Positions 13,825 through 23,136 are shown, counted from the stretch's first letter. The stretch: 64,000 nt of DNA from Nitratireductor mangrovi (GCF_007922615.2 NZ_CP042301.2:992001-1056000), one strand, 5' to 3'. Notes: a model not told the origin generated them from the letters alone. Made by a program: numbers and translations.

Positions 13825-15092
13825 ACGATGAAGCCCGCCAGCACCTCGTTGTCGGTGATGTCCTGATAGGACCAGCCGGCGGCCTCGAACCGCTTTTCGA
13901 GCACGGCGAAGTTTTTCCGGTTGCGGGTCTCGATGCCGATCAGCACCGAGCCGAAATTGCGTGCCGACTTCTTCAGATATTCAAAGCGCACGATGTCGTC
14001 CTCGGGCCCGAGCAGTTCGAGGAAGTCACGCAATGCGCCGGGCCGCTGCGGGAAGCGGAAGACGAAATATTTCTTCAGGCCCTCGAAGCGCAGCGCCCGC
14101 TCCTTGACGTCGGGCAGGCGCTCGAAGTCGAAATTGCCGCCCGAGACGATCGTCACCACCGTCTTGCCCTTGAGGTCCTTGCGCGAAAAATCCTTCAGCG
14201 TGTCGATGGCGAGCGCGCCCGCCGGCTCCAGCACCACGCCCTCGATGTTGAGCATCTCGATCATGGTCGCGCAGAGCCGGTCCTCCGGCACCAGATGCAC
14301 GTCGCTTTCGGCGAAGCCCGCCAGCTGGCGAAAGGTCTCGCGCCCGATCTCGCCGACCGCGGCGCCGTCGACGAAATTGTCCACCGCCGGCAGTTTCACA
14401 CGCCGCCCGGCGGCAAGGCTGCGCTTCAGGCTCGGCGCGCCGGCAGGCTCGGCAAAGACGAAGCGCGGCGTCCAGCCTGCGGCGCCGAGATAGCGCGTGA
14501 CGCCGGCCGCGAGCCCGCCGCCGCCGACCGGCAGGATCATGATGTCGGGCCGCGTCCCGTCGGGCATCTGCGCCGCGATCTCGGCCGCCACGGTCGCCTG
14601 GCCCTCGATGATATCGGCATGGTCGAAGGGCGGCACCATCAGCGCGCCCTGCTGTTCGGCGAAGGCGAGCGCGGCCGCGAGGCAGTCGTCGAAGAAGTCG
14701 CCGGTGAGCCGGATGTCGACATAGTCGCCGCCGAAGGTCGCGGTCTTGGCGATTTTCTGCTGCGGCGTCGTCACCGGCATGAAGACGACGCCCTTCAGCT
14801 TCATCTGGCGGCAGACCCAGGCGAAGCCCTGCGCGTGGTTGCCGGCCGAGGCGCAGACGAAACCGCCGCCCTGATGGCCGGCCGCCGCCTTGCGGAAGAA
14901 ATTGTAGGCGCCGCGGATCTTGTAGGAACGAACCGGCGAAAGGTCCTCGCGCTTCAGGAAGACGCGCGCGCCGGTCTTGCGCGACAGATGCGCATTCTCC
15001 TGCAGCGGCGTCGCCTCGAACACCTCGCGCAGCGCAACGGCCGCCCGATCGACGGCGGCGACGAAACTCTCCTTGCCTGCTCGTGCCGCCAC
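13821..15092 (-). CDS. ilvA: threonine ammonia-lyase
   Basis: A 423-residue PLP enzyme that converts threonine to 2-oxobutanoate, the first step toward isoleucine. The PLP lysine is K58 in SYKIRGAYNF, the glycine loop is VGGGGLAAG, and CASAGNHAQGFA is the substrate loop. The C-terminal about 90 residues form one ACT-like regulatory domain (KKYFVFRFPQRPGALRDFLELL), as in the shorter single-ACT class. The start is a GTG at 15092; its Shine-Dalgarno site is poor, so the exact start is uncertain. It is divergent from trkH and overlaps the DUF1697 gene downstream. Confidence 0.93.
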   Translation of the reverse strand: MAARAGKESFVAAVDRAAVALREVFEATPLQENAHLSRKTGARVFLKREDLSPVRSYKIRGAYNFFRKAAAGHQGGGFVCASAGNHAQGFAWVCRQMKLKGVVFMPVTTPQQKIAKTATFGGDYVDIRLTGDFFDDCLAAALAFAEQQGALMVPPFDHADIIEGQATVAAEIAAQMPDGTRPDIMILPVGGGGLAAGVTRYLGAAGWTPRFVFAEPAGAPSLKRSLAAGRRVKLPAVDNFVDGAAVGEIGRETFRQLAGFAESDVHLVPEDRLCATMIEMLNIEGVVLEPAGALAIDTLKDFSRKDLKGKTVVTIVSGGNFDFERLPDVKERALRFEGLKKYFVFRFPQRPGALRDFLELLGPEDDIVRFEYLKKSARNFGSVLIGIETRNRKNFAVLEKRFEAAGWSYQDITDNEVLAGFIV

Positions 15093-15222
15093 TCTGCGCG
15101 CGGTTCCCTGTGCTTGCGTGTCGTGGCCCTATTGCATAAAAGGCCGCGTCTCGCCACTGTCGGCGCGCCAGGACGGCGGCCGGGCAACAGGCGCCGTCGC
15201 TCAGACCGGGGTTTGCTTCTTC

Positions 15223-16680
15223 GTGCAGAGCTTCGCCTTCCGCGCCGCCATCCACATCTCGGCGATCTTCGGCATCTATCTGTCGCTGGCGATGCTGATC
15301 CCGGCCTTCGTGGACCTCTACCAGGGCAATGCCGACTGGCGCGTCTTCGCGCTCTCCGCCTTCTTCACCGGCGGGCTGTCGCTGGCGGTGGCGCTTGCCA
15401 CCCAGGGCCGGCCGCCGCCGGTCTCCTCGCGCTTCGGCTTCCTGATGGTCAACCTCTTGTGGGCGACCACGGCGCTGGTCGGCACGGTGCCGTTCCTGGC
15501 CTCTTCGCTCGAGATGTCGCTGGCCGACGCGGTGTTCGAGTCGGTGTCGGCCGTCACCACGACCGGCAGCACCGTGCTCACCGGCCTCGACGGCCTGCCG
15601 CCGGGCCTGCTGTTGTGGCGCTCGATCCTGCAATGGATGGGCGGCCTCGGCGTGATCGCGCTCGGCCTGTTCATCCTGCCCTTCCTCAATATCGGCGGCA
15701 TCTCCTATTTCAAGATCGAATCGACCGACATCGAGGACCGGCCGTTCGAGCGCCTGTCGACCTTCACCATCAGCCTGATCAGCATCTATTCGGCACTGAC
15801 GCTCTTGTGCGGCATCGCCTATGCGGCCGCCGGCATGAGCGGCTTCGACGCGCTCAACCATGCGCTGACGACGATCTCCACCGCCGGCTTTTCCACCCAC
15901 GACGCCTCCTTCGGCTATTTCGTCGACAAGCCGGTCATCCTGTGGATCGCGATCCTCTTCATGTTCATCGGCGCGCTGCCGTTCTCGATCCTGATCCTGT
16001 TCATGGTGCGCGGCCGGCTCGACGCCTTGCGCGACCCGCAGATAAGGGTGTTTTCCGGCTATGTGCTGCTGTTCGCTGTGACGACCGCCATCTATGTGCG
16101 GGTCACCACCGATGCGCCGCTGTTCGAGACCCTGACCCACACCACCTTCAACTTCATGTCGATCATCACCACGACCGGCTATTCGACCCACGACTACACC
16201 AGCTGGGGACCGTTCGTGATCGCCTGCGCCTTCGTCGCCACCTTCCTCGGCGGCTGCTCGGGCTCGACCTGCGGCGGCATGAAGGCCTACCGCTTCATCA
16301 TCCTGTTCGAACTGATGGCCAACGGCCTGAGGCGCTTCGTCTATCCGAGTTCGGTCCAGACCGTGCGTTACGGCGACCGGCCGGTCGACGACGACATGCA
16401 GCGCGCCGTGGTGCTGTTCATCTCGTCATTCTTCGTGCTGTGGGCGATCGCCACGGTGCTCCTGGCGGCGACCGGGCTCGATCTCGTCACCGCCATGACC
16501 GGCGCGCTGACGGCGCTCACCAATGTCGGCCCCGGCCTTGGCGACTTCATCGGACCGGCCGGCAATTTCTCGCCGCTGCCCGACATCGCGAAATGGATCC
16601 TGTCGCTTGCCATGATGCTCGGCCGGCTGGAAATCCTCGCCGTGCTGGTCATCTTCACGCCGGTGTTCTGGGGCCGCTAG
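15223..16680 (+). CDS. trkH: Trk-type potassium uptake membrane protein
   Basis: A 485-residue potassium channel-like permease of the inner membrane. Four selectivity-filter segments are visible, each with its glycine: TTTGST, STAGFS, TTTGYS and TNVGPG. The segment LGGCSGSTCGGMKAYRF is a TrkH hallmark. I take the GTG at 15223 as start, since it gives the family's usual length and places the first hydrophobic helix at the N-terminus; the open frame further upstream overlaps ilvA antisense. No trkA gene is adjacent, so the cytoplasmic partner must be elsewhere. Confidence 0.9.
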   Translation: MQSFAFRAAIHISAIFGIYLSLAMLIPAFVDLYQGNADWRVFALSAFFTGGLSLAVALATQGRPPPVSSRFGFLMVNLLWATTALVGTVPFLASSLEMSLADAVFESVSAVTTTGSTVLTGLDGLPPGLLLWRSILQWMGGLGVIALGLFILPFLNIGGISYFKIESTDIEDRPFERLSTFTISLISIYSALTLLCGIAYAAAGMSGFDALNHALTTISTAGFSTHDASFGYFVDKPVILWIAILFMFIGALPFSILILFMVRGRLDALRDPQIRVFSGYVLLFAVTTAIYVRVTTDAPLFETLTHTTFNFMSIITTTGYSTHDYTSWGPFVIACAFVATFLGGCSGSTCGGMKAYRFIILFELMANGLRRFVYPSSVQTVRYGDRPVDDDMQRAVVLFISSFFVLWAIATVLLAATGLDLVTAMTGALTALTNVGPGLGDFIGPAGNFSPLPDIAKWILSLAMMLGRLEILAVLVIFTPVFWGR

Positions 16681-16710
16681 CGGTCCGCCGCTCTCGTGAC
16701 GCGTTTGCGG

Positions 16711-17436
16711 CTAGTCCGTTAGGACCGCCAGGGTGTCGGAATCCTCCAGCAGGAAACGGTATCCATGCGCGGCGAGGTGCGCCAGGCAGCGGTTCTTGTC
16801 GGTCTCGCTCAGCAAGATGTGCTCGTAGCGGATGATTCGCGGGCGCACCGCGTCGAGATCGAACGCCTTGATGATCTCGAAGTCGAACCCTTCGGCGTCG
16901 ATCTGGACGAGATCGATCCTGTCCGGCGCGCCGGCCTCCCTGAGCAGCGTACGCGGGGTCAAGCAGGTGACGCGTTCGGCTGTAATCTCGCTTCTTCCGC
17001 TTCCGCGACCAGGCTTGATCAGGAACTCCTGGCGCATCGATGCCGTCGAGATCGGACCTGACTTCCGCGTGTAGATGGTGGTTTCGCCGTCCTCCGGACC
17101 AATGGCGACGTTCAAGAGCCTGAGCCTTTCGTAGCCGTGATAGGTCTGTTGCAGCTTCTCGAACGCCGCGCGTTGCGGCTCGACCAGAACGCCGGCCCAT
17201 TGGTGCCTGCTGACAAGCTCATTGAGCGGGTCGCCGTCGACACCGTCGAAGGCACCGATCTGGACGAAGTAGAAATCCTCATGCCGGTTCCCGAAGCCAA
17301 GGGCGAAGAATTCGAGCAGGTTACCGAATTCCAGTTCGGGGTTCGCGACAAGGAATTGGGGCTTGTTGCGCCGGAACGATCGGGGCGACGTGCGGATGCG
17401 ACCGAGATCGCGCAAGTTCCTGAGTTGCCTGAGCAT
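16711..17436 (-). CDS. FkbM family methyltransferase
   Basis: A 241-residue SAM-dependent methyltransferase of the FkbM type. The SAM-binding region shows VQIGAFDGVDGDPL, VEPQ and NVAIGPEDG, and DLVQIDAEGFDFEIIKAF is the characteristic FkbM segment. The start at 17436 has a GAGGGG Shine-Dalgarno site. The family modifies sugars or small molecules, often in surface polysaccharides. No glycan genes flank it, so the substrate is open. It converges with trkH, 30 bp away. Confidence 0.85.
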   Translation of the reverse strand: MLRQLRNLRDLGRIRTSPRSFRRNKPQFLVANPELEFGNLLEFFALGFGNRHEDFYFVQIGAFDGVDGDPLNELVSRHQWAGVLVEPQRAAFEKLQQTYHGYERLRLLNVAIGPEDGETTIYTRKSGPISTASMRQEFLIKPGRGSGRSEITAERVTCLTPRTLLREAGAPDRIDLVQIDAEGFDFEIIKAFDLDAVRPRIIRYEHILLSETDKNRCLAHLAAHGYRFLLEDSDTLAVLTD

Positions 17437-17683
17437 GATCCCCTCGATTCCCGACTGATGCCCTGGCGGGCGACCCGACCGTCCGCCAAATTCCACTGCC
17501 GCGTCGCCGGCGAGACCGACGCAACTTTTGCGCAAGGCGGGCAACGTTACGGTCAATACTCACCGAATGTGTCGGTTCGCAAGAATTTGCGCCCGGACCG
17601 GTCGTTTTGTTGCCATCATCGCGGGTAGACGCAGAGACGCGTTTCGGCTTATCCGGGCGCATGAAAGAGGCGGGCGGAAAAAC

Positions 17684-18862
17684 TTGAACGCGATCGCGGA
17701 GTTTTGCGCACGGTTGCGGTTGGCCGTGCTGCTGTTCGTGCTTGCCGCAGCCGGCTGCGCCAATCCGAACGCGCAAATGCTGATCGGCACCGAGGTGGTT
17801 TCCTCGACCAGCGCCGACATTGCCGGTGAACACCGCATCTTCGTCGCAACCACCAGGCAGCGCTCGTCAGAAGCACGCGAGGTCTTTGATGGCGAGCGGG
17901 CGCTGACGCTTTCCTATGCCGTCACCGACGTCACGGTGCCGGCCGTCCACAAGCCGGGGCGACTGGAGCGACCGAAGACCGGGAAGCGCGACCCGTCGCG
18001 CTATTTCACCGCCGAGAGTGTCGCCGGCTATGACGAGGCGGCGGGTTTCGAGAATGCGCTGTCCCGGGAGATCGCGGCGCGGGGCGGGCGCGCGCTGGTT
18101 TTCGTTCATGGCTACAACACGCGCTTCGACGACGCTGTCTACCGCATGACGCAGATCGTCCACGATGCCGGTTATGCCGGCGCGCCGATCCTGTTTTCCT
18201 GGGCGTCCCGCGGCAGCACGGTCGACTATATCTACGACCGCGACTCAGCCACCGTGGCCCGCGACGGGCTGGAGCAGACGCTGCGCGCGGTGCGCCGGGC
18301 AGGGGCCACGCGCATCGACATCATCGCCCATTCCATGGGTAACTGGGCCACCCTCGAAGCCTTGCGCCAGCTCGCGATTTCCGGCGACCGTGACATTGGC
18401 GGCAGGCTGGGCGACGTCATCCTGGCCTCGCCGGATGTCGATGTCGACGTCTTCAAGAGCCAGATGAAACGCTACGGCAAGCCGGAAAAGCCGTTCTTCG
18501 TCATGCTGTCGCGCAACGACCGCGCCCTGAACCTTTCCGGCTGGATCGCCGGCAACCGGCCGCGGCTGGGCGAATATGCCGATGCCGACGATATCGCCAG
18601 CTACGGCGTCATCGTGGTCAATCTGACCGACGTCGAATCCGGCGATGACCGCCTGAACCACACCAAGTTCGCCGACAATCCGGTGCTGGTGAAGCTGCTC
18701 GGCGAGCGCCTGCAGGCCGGCGACACGTTTGCGCGCCGCAACACCGATTTCGCCGGCCATGTCGAGAACCTCGCCCAGGGTCTAGGCCAGACCGCGCTTT
18801 CGGCGGCGAGCATCGTCATCACCACGCCGGCCGGGGTGCTTTCGACGGTCGGGGTCGAGTGA
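17684..18862 (+). CDS. alpha/beta-hydrolase lipoprotein, DUF900 family
   Basis: A 392-residue hydrolase predicted to be exported and lipid-anchored. A TTG start at 17684 gives a clean signal sequence (MNAIAEF, a basic CARLRL, then LAVLLFVLAAAGC) whose cysteine 25 is the lipidation site. The DUF900 hydrolase domain follows with VFVHGYNTRFDDA, the nucleophile S217 in IIAHSMGNWAT, ILASPDVDVDVFK (acid region) and a late NHTKF histidine candidate. The family is esterase-like with unknown substrate. The start codon is inferred from the signal peptide, because the alternative upstream frame lacks one. Confidence 0.82.
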   Translation: MNAIAEFCARLRLAVLLFVLAAAGCANPNAQMLIGTEVVSSTSADIAGEHRIFVATTRQRSSEAREVFDGERALTLSYAVTDVTVPAVHKPGRLERPKTGKRDPSRYFTAESVAGYDEAAGFENALSREIAARGGRALVFVHGYNTRFDDAVYRMTQIVHDAGYAGAPILFSWASRGSTVDYIYDRDSATVARDGLEQTLRAVRRAGATRIDIIAHSMGNWATLEALRQLAISGDRDIGGRLGDVILASPDVDVDVFKSQMKRYGKPEKPFFVMLSRNDRALNLSGWIAGNRPRLGEYADADDIASYGVIVVNLTDVESGDDRLNHTKFADNPVLVKLLGERLQAGDTFARRNTDFAGHVENLAQGLGQTALSAASIVITTPAGVLSTVGVE

Positions 18863-18901
18863 TGACCGAGGGCATGAAGGCTCGGCTCACGCTCGGGCAA
18901 G

Positions 18902-19138
18902 GTGACGCTGATGCTCGGCTCCTGCCCCGACGCCATCCACCTTCGCGACCTCGGCGACCACCAGTATTTCGGCTATCTCGAGGTCGCCGACGTCGATGAA
19001 TGTCACGCGCGGGCCACGGCGCGCGGCGCAGATATCCTGTTTGCGCCGGCCGACCGGCCCTGGGGCATGCGCGAATTCGGCGTGCGGACCCCTGACGGCC
19101 ACCGCTTCATGGTCGGAGCGGCGCTGGCGGCGGGCTGA
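18902..19138 (+). pseudogene. C-terminal remnant of a glyoxalase/VOC protein
   Basis: A 78-codon frame that matches only the second half of a typical VOC (glyoxalase-like) protein: GYLEVADVDECHARATARGADILFAP and the metal-side ending FGVRTPDGHRFMVG. Family members are about 120 residues and need the first beta-alpha-beta-beta-beta unit, which is missing. An in-frame stop lies at 18875-18877, 27 bp upstream. It sits only 39 bp after the DUF900 gene, with no good ribosome site. It is probably a truncated relic; a real short protein is less likely. Confidence 0.6.
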
Positions 19139-19146
19139 GCACCCGC

Positions 19147-20964
19147 CTACACGAACAGATCCACCTTCTCGAACTTCGTCACGTCGATGATGCCGAGATC
19201 GGAGATCCTGAGCTCGGGGATGACCACCAGCGCCAGCAGCGAATGCTGCATATAGGCGTTGTTGAGCGAGCAGCCCATGTCGCGCATCGCGGCCGAAAGC
19301 CTGTCCGCCTTGGCTGCCACGATCTCGGCGCGTTCGTCCGACATCAGCCCGGCGATCGGCATTTCCACCAGCGCCAGTTCCTTGCCCTTCGAGATCATCA
19401 CAACGCCGCCGCCAACCTGGCCGAGCCGGTTGGCGGCGAGCGCCATGTCGTTCTTGTTGGTGCCGACGACGATCATGTGATGCGAATCATGCGCCACGGT
19501 CGAGGCCATGGCGCAGTCCTCGGTATAGCCGAAACCCGAGACGAAGCCGTTGACGACCGCCCCGCTGCCCTTGTGGCGCTCGACCAGCGCGATCTGGCAG
19601 ACGTCATTGCGCCGGTCCATCTCGACGATGCCCTTCCTGACCGTCAATTCGGCCTCCAGCGCCCGGGTCGGGGCTTGGTTTTCGATGACGCCGATGACGC
19701 GGGCACGCACCTCGGCGCTGTTGCTTGGGGCGGGGATGTCGAAATCGGTCGCCTTGAGCTTCTTGCCGAGCCGCACCGTGTCGCGGGCGCTGGCCGGATA
19801 GGGGTAGGGCGCGATCTCGATCTCCAGCCGGCCGTTGCGGGCCAGCCGCACTCCGCGCGCAAACACCTCGTCGATGGCGAGCGTGGCGAGGTCGGAAACG
19901 ATCAGCACGTCGGCGAGCCGCCCGGGCGCGATCGAGCCCAGTTCGCGTTCGAGCCGGAAATGCTGGGCGGTGTTGATGGTCGCCATCTGGATCGCGGTCA
20001 CCGGCTTCAGGCCCTGCGCGATGGCGTGGCGCACGACGCGGTCCATGTGGCCGTCATTGACCAGCGTGCCGGAATGGCTGTCGTCGGTGCACAGGATGAA
20101 ATTGCGCGGGTCGAGGCCCTTTTCGGTCACCGCCTTGATCTGCTCGGCGACGTCGTACCAGGCCGAGCCGAGGCGCAGCATCGCCTTCATGCCCTGCCGC
20201 ACGCGGGCGATCGCGTCCTCGGCGCGGGTGCCCTCGTGGTCGTCCTCGGGGCCGCCGGCGACATAGCCGTGGAAGGCGAGGCCGAGATCGCGCGAGGCAT
20301 AGTGGCCGCCGACCGTGCGTCCGGCCGCGACGGTCGCCGCGATCTCGCCGGTCATGGTGGCGTCGTTGCCGGCGACGCCCGGAAAATTCATGACCTCGCC
20401 GAGCCCGATGATGTTGTCCCAGCCCATCGCCTCGGCGACGTCGCCGGGACCGAGGGCCGCGCCGGCGTTTTCCAGCCCCGGCGCGGAAGGCACGCAGGAC
20501 GGCATCTGCACGAACACGTTGATGGCCTGCGCGGCGGCCTCGTCATGCATCAGCCTGACGCCTTCGAGGCCGAGCACGTTGGCGATCTCGTGCGGGTCGA
20601 TGAACATCGAGGTGGTGCCGTGCGGAATGACCGCGCGGCAGAACTCGGTCACCGTCACCATGCCGCTTTCGACATGCATGTGCGCGTCGCACAGTCCGGG
20701 CACCAGATAGCGCCCGGCGGCGTCGACCACCTTGGTGCCCTCGCCGATGGCGTGGCTGGCGTCCGGCCCGCAATAGGCGAAGCGCCCGGCCGCGATCGCC
20801 AGGTCCGTTGCCGGAATGACCTCGCCCGAATGCACATTGACCCAGCGCCCGTTGCGAATCACCAGGTCGGCTTGCCGGCGCCCGGTGGCAACGTCGACGA
20901 GCAGCGGCGCTACTTCGGTCCAGGCTTGCGGCTTGCGGCTGGCTGGCGGGTTCTTGTTGGCCAT
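19147..20964 (-). CDS. ade: adenine deaminase
   Basis: A 605-residue amidohydrolase that deaminates adenine to hypoxanthine for purine salvage. The first metal motif is DAHMHVESG, followed by IPHGTTSMFIDPHE, GGHYA, LCTDDSHSG and the C-terminal adenine-deaminase domain (VAHDSHHMIVVGTN, GGVVMISKGKELALVEMPIAGLMSD). ATG at 20964 is chosen over one at 20973 because AAGGAG lies at the correct 9-nt distance from 20964 but touches the other. It converges with the VOC relic. It stands alone, with no purine permease beside it. Confidence 0.93.
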   Translation of the reverse strand: MANKNPPASRKPQAWTEVAPLLVDVATGRRQADLVIRNGRWVNVHSGEVIPATDLAIAAGRFAYCGPDASHAIGEGTKVVDAAGRYLVPGLCDAHMHVESGMVTVTEFCRAVIPHGTTSMFIDPHEIANVLGLEGVRLMHDEAAAQAINVFVQMPSCVPSAPGLENAGAALGPGDVAEAMGWDNIIGLGEVMNFPGVAGNDATMTGEIAATVAAGRTVGGHYASRDLGLAFHGYVAGGPEDDHEGTRAEDAIARVRQGMKAMLRLGSAWYDVAEQIKAVTEKGLDPRNFILCTDDSHSGTLVNDGHMDRVVRHAIAQGLKPVTAIQMATINTAQHFRLERELGSIAPGRLADVLIVSDLATLAIDEVFARGVRLARNGRLEIEIAPYPYPASARDTVRLGKKLKATDFDIPAPSNSAEVRARVIGVIENQAPTRALEAELTVRKGIVEMDRRNDVCQIALVERHKGSGAVVNGFVSGFGYTEDCAMASTVAHDSHHMIVVGTNKNDMALAANRLGQVGGGVVMISKGKELALVEMPIAGLMSDERAEIVAAKADRLSAAMRDMGCSLNNAYMQHSLLALVVIPELRISDLGIIDVTKFEKVDLFV

Positions 20965-21074
20965 GTCGGGCATCTCCTTGTCGGCGCAATGTGCCAACAG
21001 CGGCGGCCAAGCGCCAGAGCCGTTTGTCGTTTCACGGAACCGTCGAACGGCTCCGGATCGCGGATAATCGAGAA

Positions 21075-21103
21075 GGGCCAGCCGCCCGGCGGACGGCTGG
21101 CCC
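21075..21103. terminator. 10-bp hairpin after the GlsB gene
   Basis: A perfect 10-bp inverted repeat (GGGCCAGCCG / CGGCTGGCCC) around a 9-nt loop, 27 bp past the stop of the small membrane protein. It lies between that gene and the start of ade. Confidence 0.6.
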
Positions 21104-21130
21104 CGAAATTTGTCGCGCGGGAAGGCTTGG

Positions 21131-21385
21131 CTAGCTCGATTTCACCAGCTTGATGATGAACAGCAGGATCACCGCGCCGATCGTGGCGTGGATGATCGCG
21201 GCGAGGATGCCGCCGCCGAGCGAAATCCCGATCGCCGGGAACAGGAACCCGGCAATGAACGCGCCGACGATGCCGACCACGATGTTTCCGAGCAGGCCGA
21301 AGCCGAAGCCCTTGACGATCATGCCGGCAAGCCAGCCGGCGATCGCGCCGATGATGATGAAGACGATGAGACTTTCTATGCCCAT
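21131..21385 (-). CDS. GlsB/YeaQ/YmgE family stress-response membrane protein
   Basis: An 84-residue, very hydrophobic and glycine-rich inner-membrane protein with about three membrane helices. The pattern IGAIAGWLAGMIVKGFGFGLLGNIVVGIVGAFIAGFL (read in parts) is that of the transglycosylase-associated GlsB/YeaQ family, often induced by stress. The start at 21385 has GGAGGG seven bases upstream, so the longer open frame is not used. Molecular function of the family is unclear. Confidence 0.88.
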   Translation of the reverse strand: MGIESLIVFIIIGAIAGWLAGMIVKGFGFGLLGNIVVGIVGAFIAGFLFPAIGISLGGGILAAIIHATIGAVILLFIIKLVKSS

Positions 21386-21566
21386 TGCATATCCCTCCAT
21401 TGGCTGCGCGATGGAAGCAGAAAGCGGCCGCGGAGTCGACTGCCAACTGCCCGCCTGGCCGGCATTCGCGGCGTCGCGCCGGCACGGCATGCCCGGCCGT
21501 TTTGGCAATGGGCAAAGGCAGGGTTTCATGGCAGCTTCGGCGCCGGCAGGGACGAGGAGACGACGC

Positions 21567-22475
21567 ATGCCGCAGGAGATCAACGACAGGCCGGCCCGGC
21601 TCGCCTTCATCGGTTTCGGCGAGGCGGCCTCCGCCTTTCTCGCCGGATGGGGCGAGGACCGGCCGGCCCATGTCGCGGCCTTCGATATCAAGACCGATGA
21701 CCCGGCGCTGCGTTCGGGGATGCACGATCGCTACCGGGCCCATGATGTCGCGGGCGCCGACGCGCTCGACGCGGCACTGGATGGGGCCGACGTGGTGTTC
21801 AGCGTGGTCACCGCCGACCAGGCGCTAGCCGCCGCGCGCGCCGCGGCACCTATCCTGCCGAAGGGAAGCCTGTGGCTCGACTGCAATTCATGCGCGCCGG
21901 ACACCAAGCGCCAGGCGGCGGAAGCGATCGAGGCGGCCGGCGGTTCCTACGTCGATGTCGCCGTGATGGCGCCGGTCCATCCGAAAAGGCACAAGGTGCC
22001 GCTGCTCGTCTCGGGTCCGCATGCGGCGGCGGCCCGAACGACGCTGCTCGCGCTCGGCATGTGTCCCGAGATTGCGGGCGAGGCGGTCGGTCAGGCCTCG
22101 GCGATCAAGATGATCCGCTCGGTGATGATCAAGGGCCTGGAGGCGCTGACGGCGGAATGTTTTCTCGCCGCGCGGCGCGCCGGCGTCGAGGAGAGCGTGT
22201 TCGCTTCCCTGCAGGCCTCCGATCCCGACATCGACTGGCGCGCACGCACGGCCTACAACCTTGAGCGCATGACCGTGCATGGCGCGCGGCGCGCCGCCGA
22301 GATGCGCGAGGTCGCCGCGACCGTTGCGGCGCTCGGACTGCCCAACGGAATCAGCGCCGCGACCGCGCTTTGGCAGGATCACCTCGCGGGCAGGGGGGGC
22401 GATGCCGGGGAGGGCGATGCCGGCGGGAACGACGCCCTCGGGTCGCGACTCGACGCCATTCTGGCACGGTTGTGA
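21567..22475 (+). CDS. NAD(P)-dependent beta-hydroxyacid dehydrogenase-like protein (DUF1932)
   Basis: A 302-residue oxidoreductase of the 6-phosphogluconate/3-hydroxyisobutyrate dehydrogenase type. The nucleotide-binding start is LAFIGFGEAASAFLAGW, followed by VFSVVTADQALAAA, DCNSCAPDTKR (substrate loop) and the catalytic-lysine region QASAIKMIRSVMIKGLEAL. The C-terminal half is the all-helical DUF1932 domain. The substrate is unknown. The start at 21567 has GAGGAGA upstream; the reading frame is open further 5' but overlaps the divergent GlsB gene. Confidence 0.85.
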   Translation: MPQEINDRPARLAFIGFGEAASAFLAGWGEDRPAHVAAFDIKTDDPALRSGMHDRYRAHDVAGADALDAALDGADVVFSVVTADQALAAARAAAPILPKGSLWLDCNSCAPDTKRQAAEAIEAAGGSYVDVAVMAPVHPKRHKVPLLVSGPHAAAARTTLLALGMCPEIAGEAVGQASAIKMIRSVMIKGLEALTAECFLAARRAGVEESVFASLQASDPDIDWRARTAYNLERMTVHGARRAAEMREVAATVAALGLPNGISAATALWQDHLAGRGGDAGEGDAGGNDALGSRLDAILARL

Positions 22476-22659
22476 AGTCACAGCGGCACTGATGCCCCTT
22501 TCGGTTGCGGTAGCCATTTCCCTGCCGGCGATGACGGCCACGGCCTGACGTTCTGAACATCGTCACGATGCTCACCCCGCCGGGTAATTTTGCACCCTGA
22601 GGCGGAACCGTTTCGTCCGAGAAGTGTTTTCCGGCAAACGGTTCGCAAGGGGCAGAACA

Positions 22660-22752
22660 ATGCAGAACAGTGTCTGGGAAGCGCGCTGGCTGATCGGCCC
22701 GGTGTTCGGTCTGGCTGCTGTGATCACGTTCGCCGGCCTCGCGGCCGGCTGA
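22660..22752 (+). CDS. 30-residue single-span membrane peptide
   Basis: A very short frame: a polar start (MQNSVWEARW), then a hydrophobic helix (LIGPVFGLAAVITFAGLAAG). AAGGGG stands seven bases before its ATG. It lies 37 bp upstream of another small membrane protein, so the two may form a mini-operon. No family recognised. The ribosome site and clean helix support translation. Confidence 0.5.
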   Translation: MQNSVWEARWLIGPVFGLAAVITFAGLAAG

Positions 22753-22789
22753 GCAATTGATCACCGAATTCACACGAAAGGACAGGAAG

Positions 22790-23059
22790 ATGGAACGTGA
22801 ACCTCGTGAAGATCGTGAGCGGACAACTGTGGTGACGGCGGGCGGTGGCGGCGGCGCCGGCTGGTTCGTGGTCGGCGGGCTGGTCGTCGCGCTGATCGTG
22901 GTTGCCGTGCTCTTCGGCGGCGATCTTCTGGACCGTTCCACCACGGCGAGCATCGACATGCCGGACGAGGTCAAGGTCGAGGTACCGGACGTGAACGTGA
23001 ACCCGCCGGCCGAGGAAGCGCCCGCCCAGGACGCACCGGCCCCCGCCAACGACCAGTAG
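22790..23059 (+). CDS. small single-span membrane protein
   Basis: An 89-residue protein with a charged N-terminus (MEREPREDRERTT), a glycine-rich lead-in, one transmembrane helix (WFVVGGLVVALIVVAVLF), and an acidic, proline/alanine-rich tail (EVPDVNVNPPAEEAPAQ) that probably lies in the periplasm. A Shine-Dalgarno-like AAAGGACAGGAAG precedes ATG 22790. No known family. Its stop is 10 bp from the 3' end of the broken tRNA gene. Confidence 0.65.
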   Translation: MEREPREDRERTTVVTAGGGGGAGWFVVGGLVVALIVVAVLFGGDLLDRSTTASIDMPDEVKVEVPDVNVNPPAEEAPAQDAPAPANDQ

Positions 23060-23068
23060 GTGCATGGC

Positions 23069-23125
23069 TGGTGCCCCCTGCCGGGCTCGAACCGGCACGG
23101 CCAATTGGCCGAGGGATCTTAAGTC
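23069..23125 (-). pseudogene. 3' half of the disrupted host tRNA-Leu(UAA)
   Basis: On the minus strand this reads from the anticodon loop (GACTTAAGA) through the 3' anticodon stem TCCCT, a long variable arm (CGGCCAATTGGCCG), a perfect T arm (GCCGG-TTCGAGC-CCGGC), the acceptor strand AGGGGGC and ACCA. It lacks a 5' half. The matching 5' half is at 24156-24192: AGGGGGC pairs with its GCCCCCT, and TCCCT with its AGGGA. Confidence 0.92.
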
Positions 23126-23136
23126 TCTTTTGGAGG

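Noticed and set aside
14026..16191. 721-codon open frame antisense to trkH and overlapping ilvA
   Set aside because: Its composition (Arg, Gly, His, Gln-rich) is a codon-phase artefact; both genes on their own strands are clear family members.
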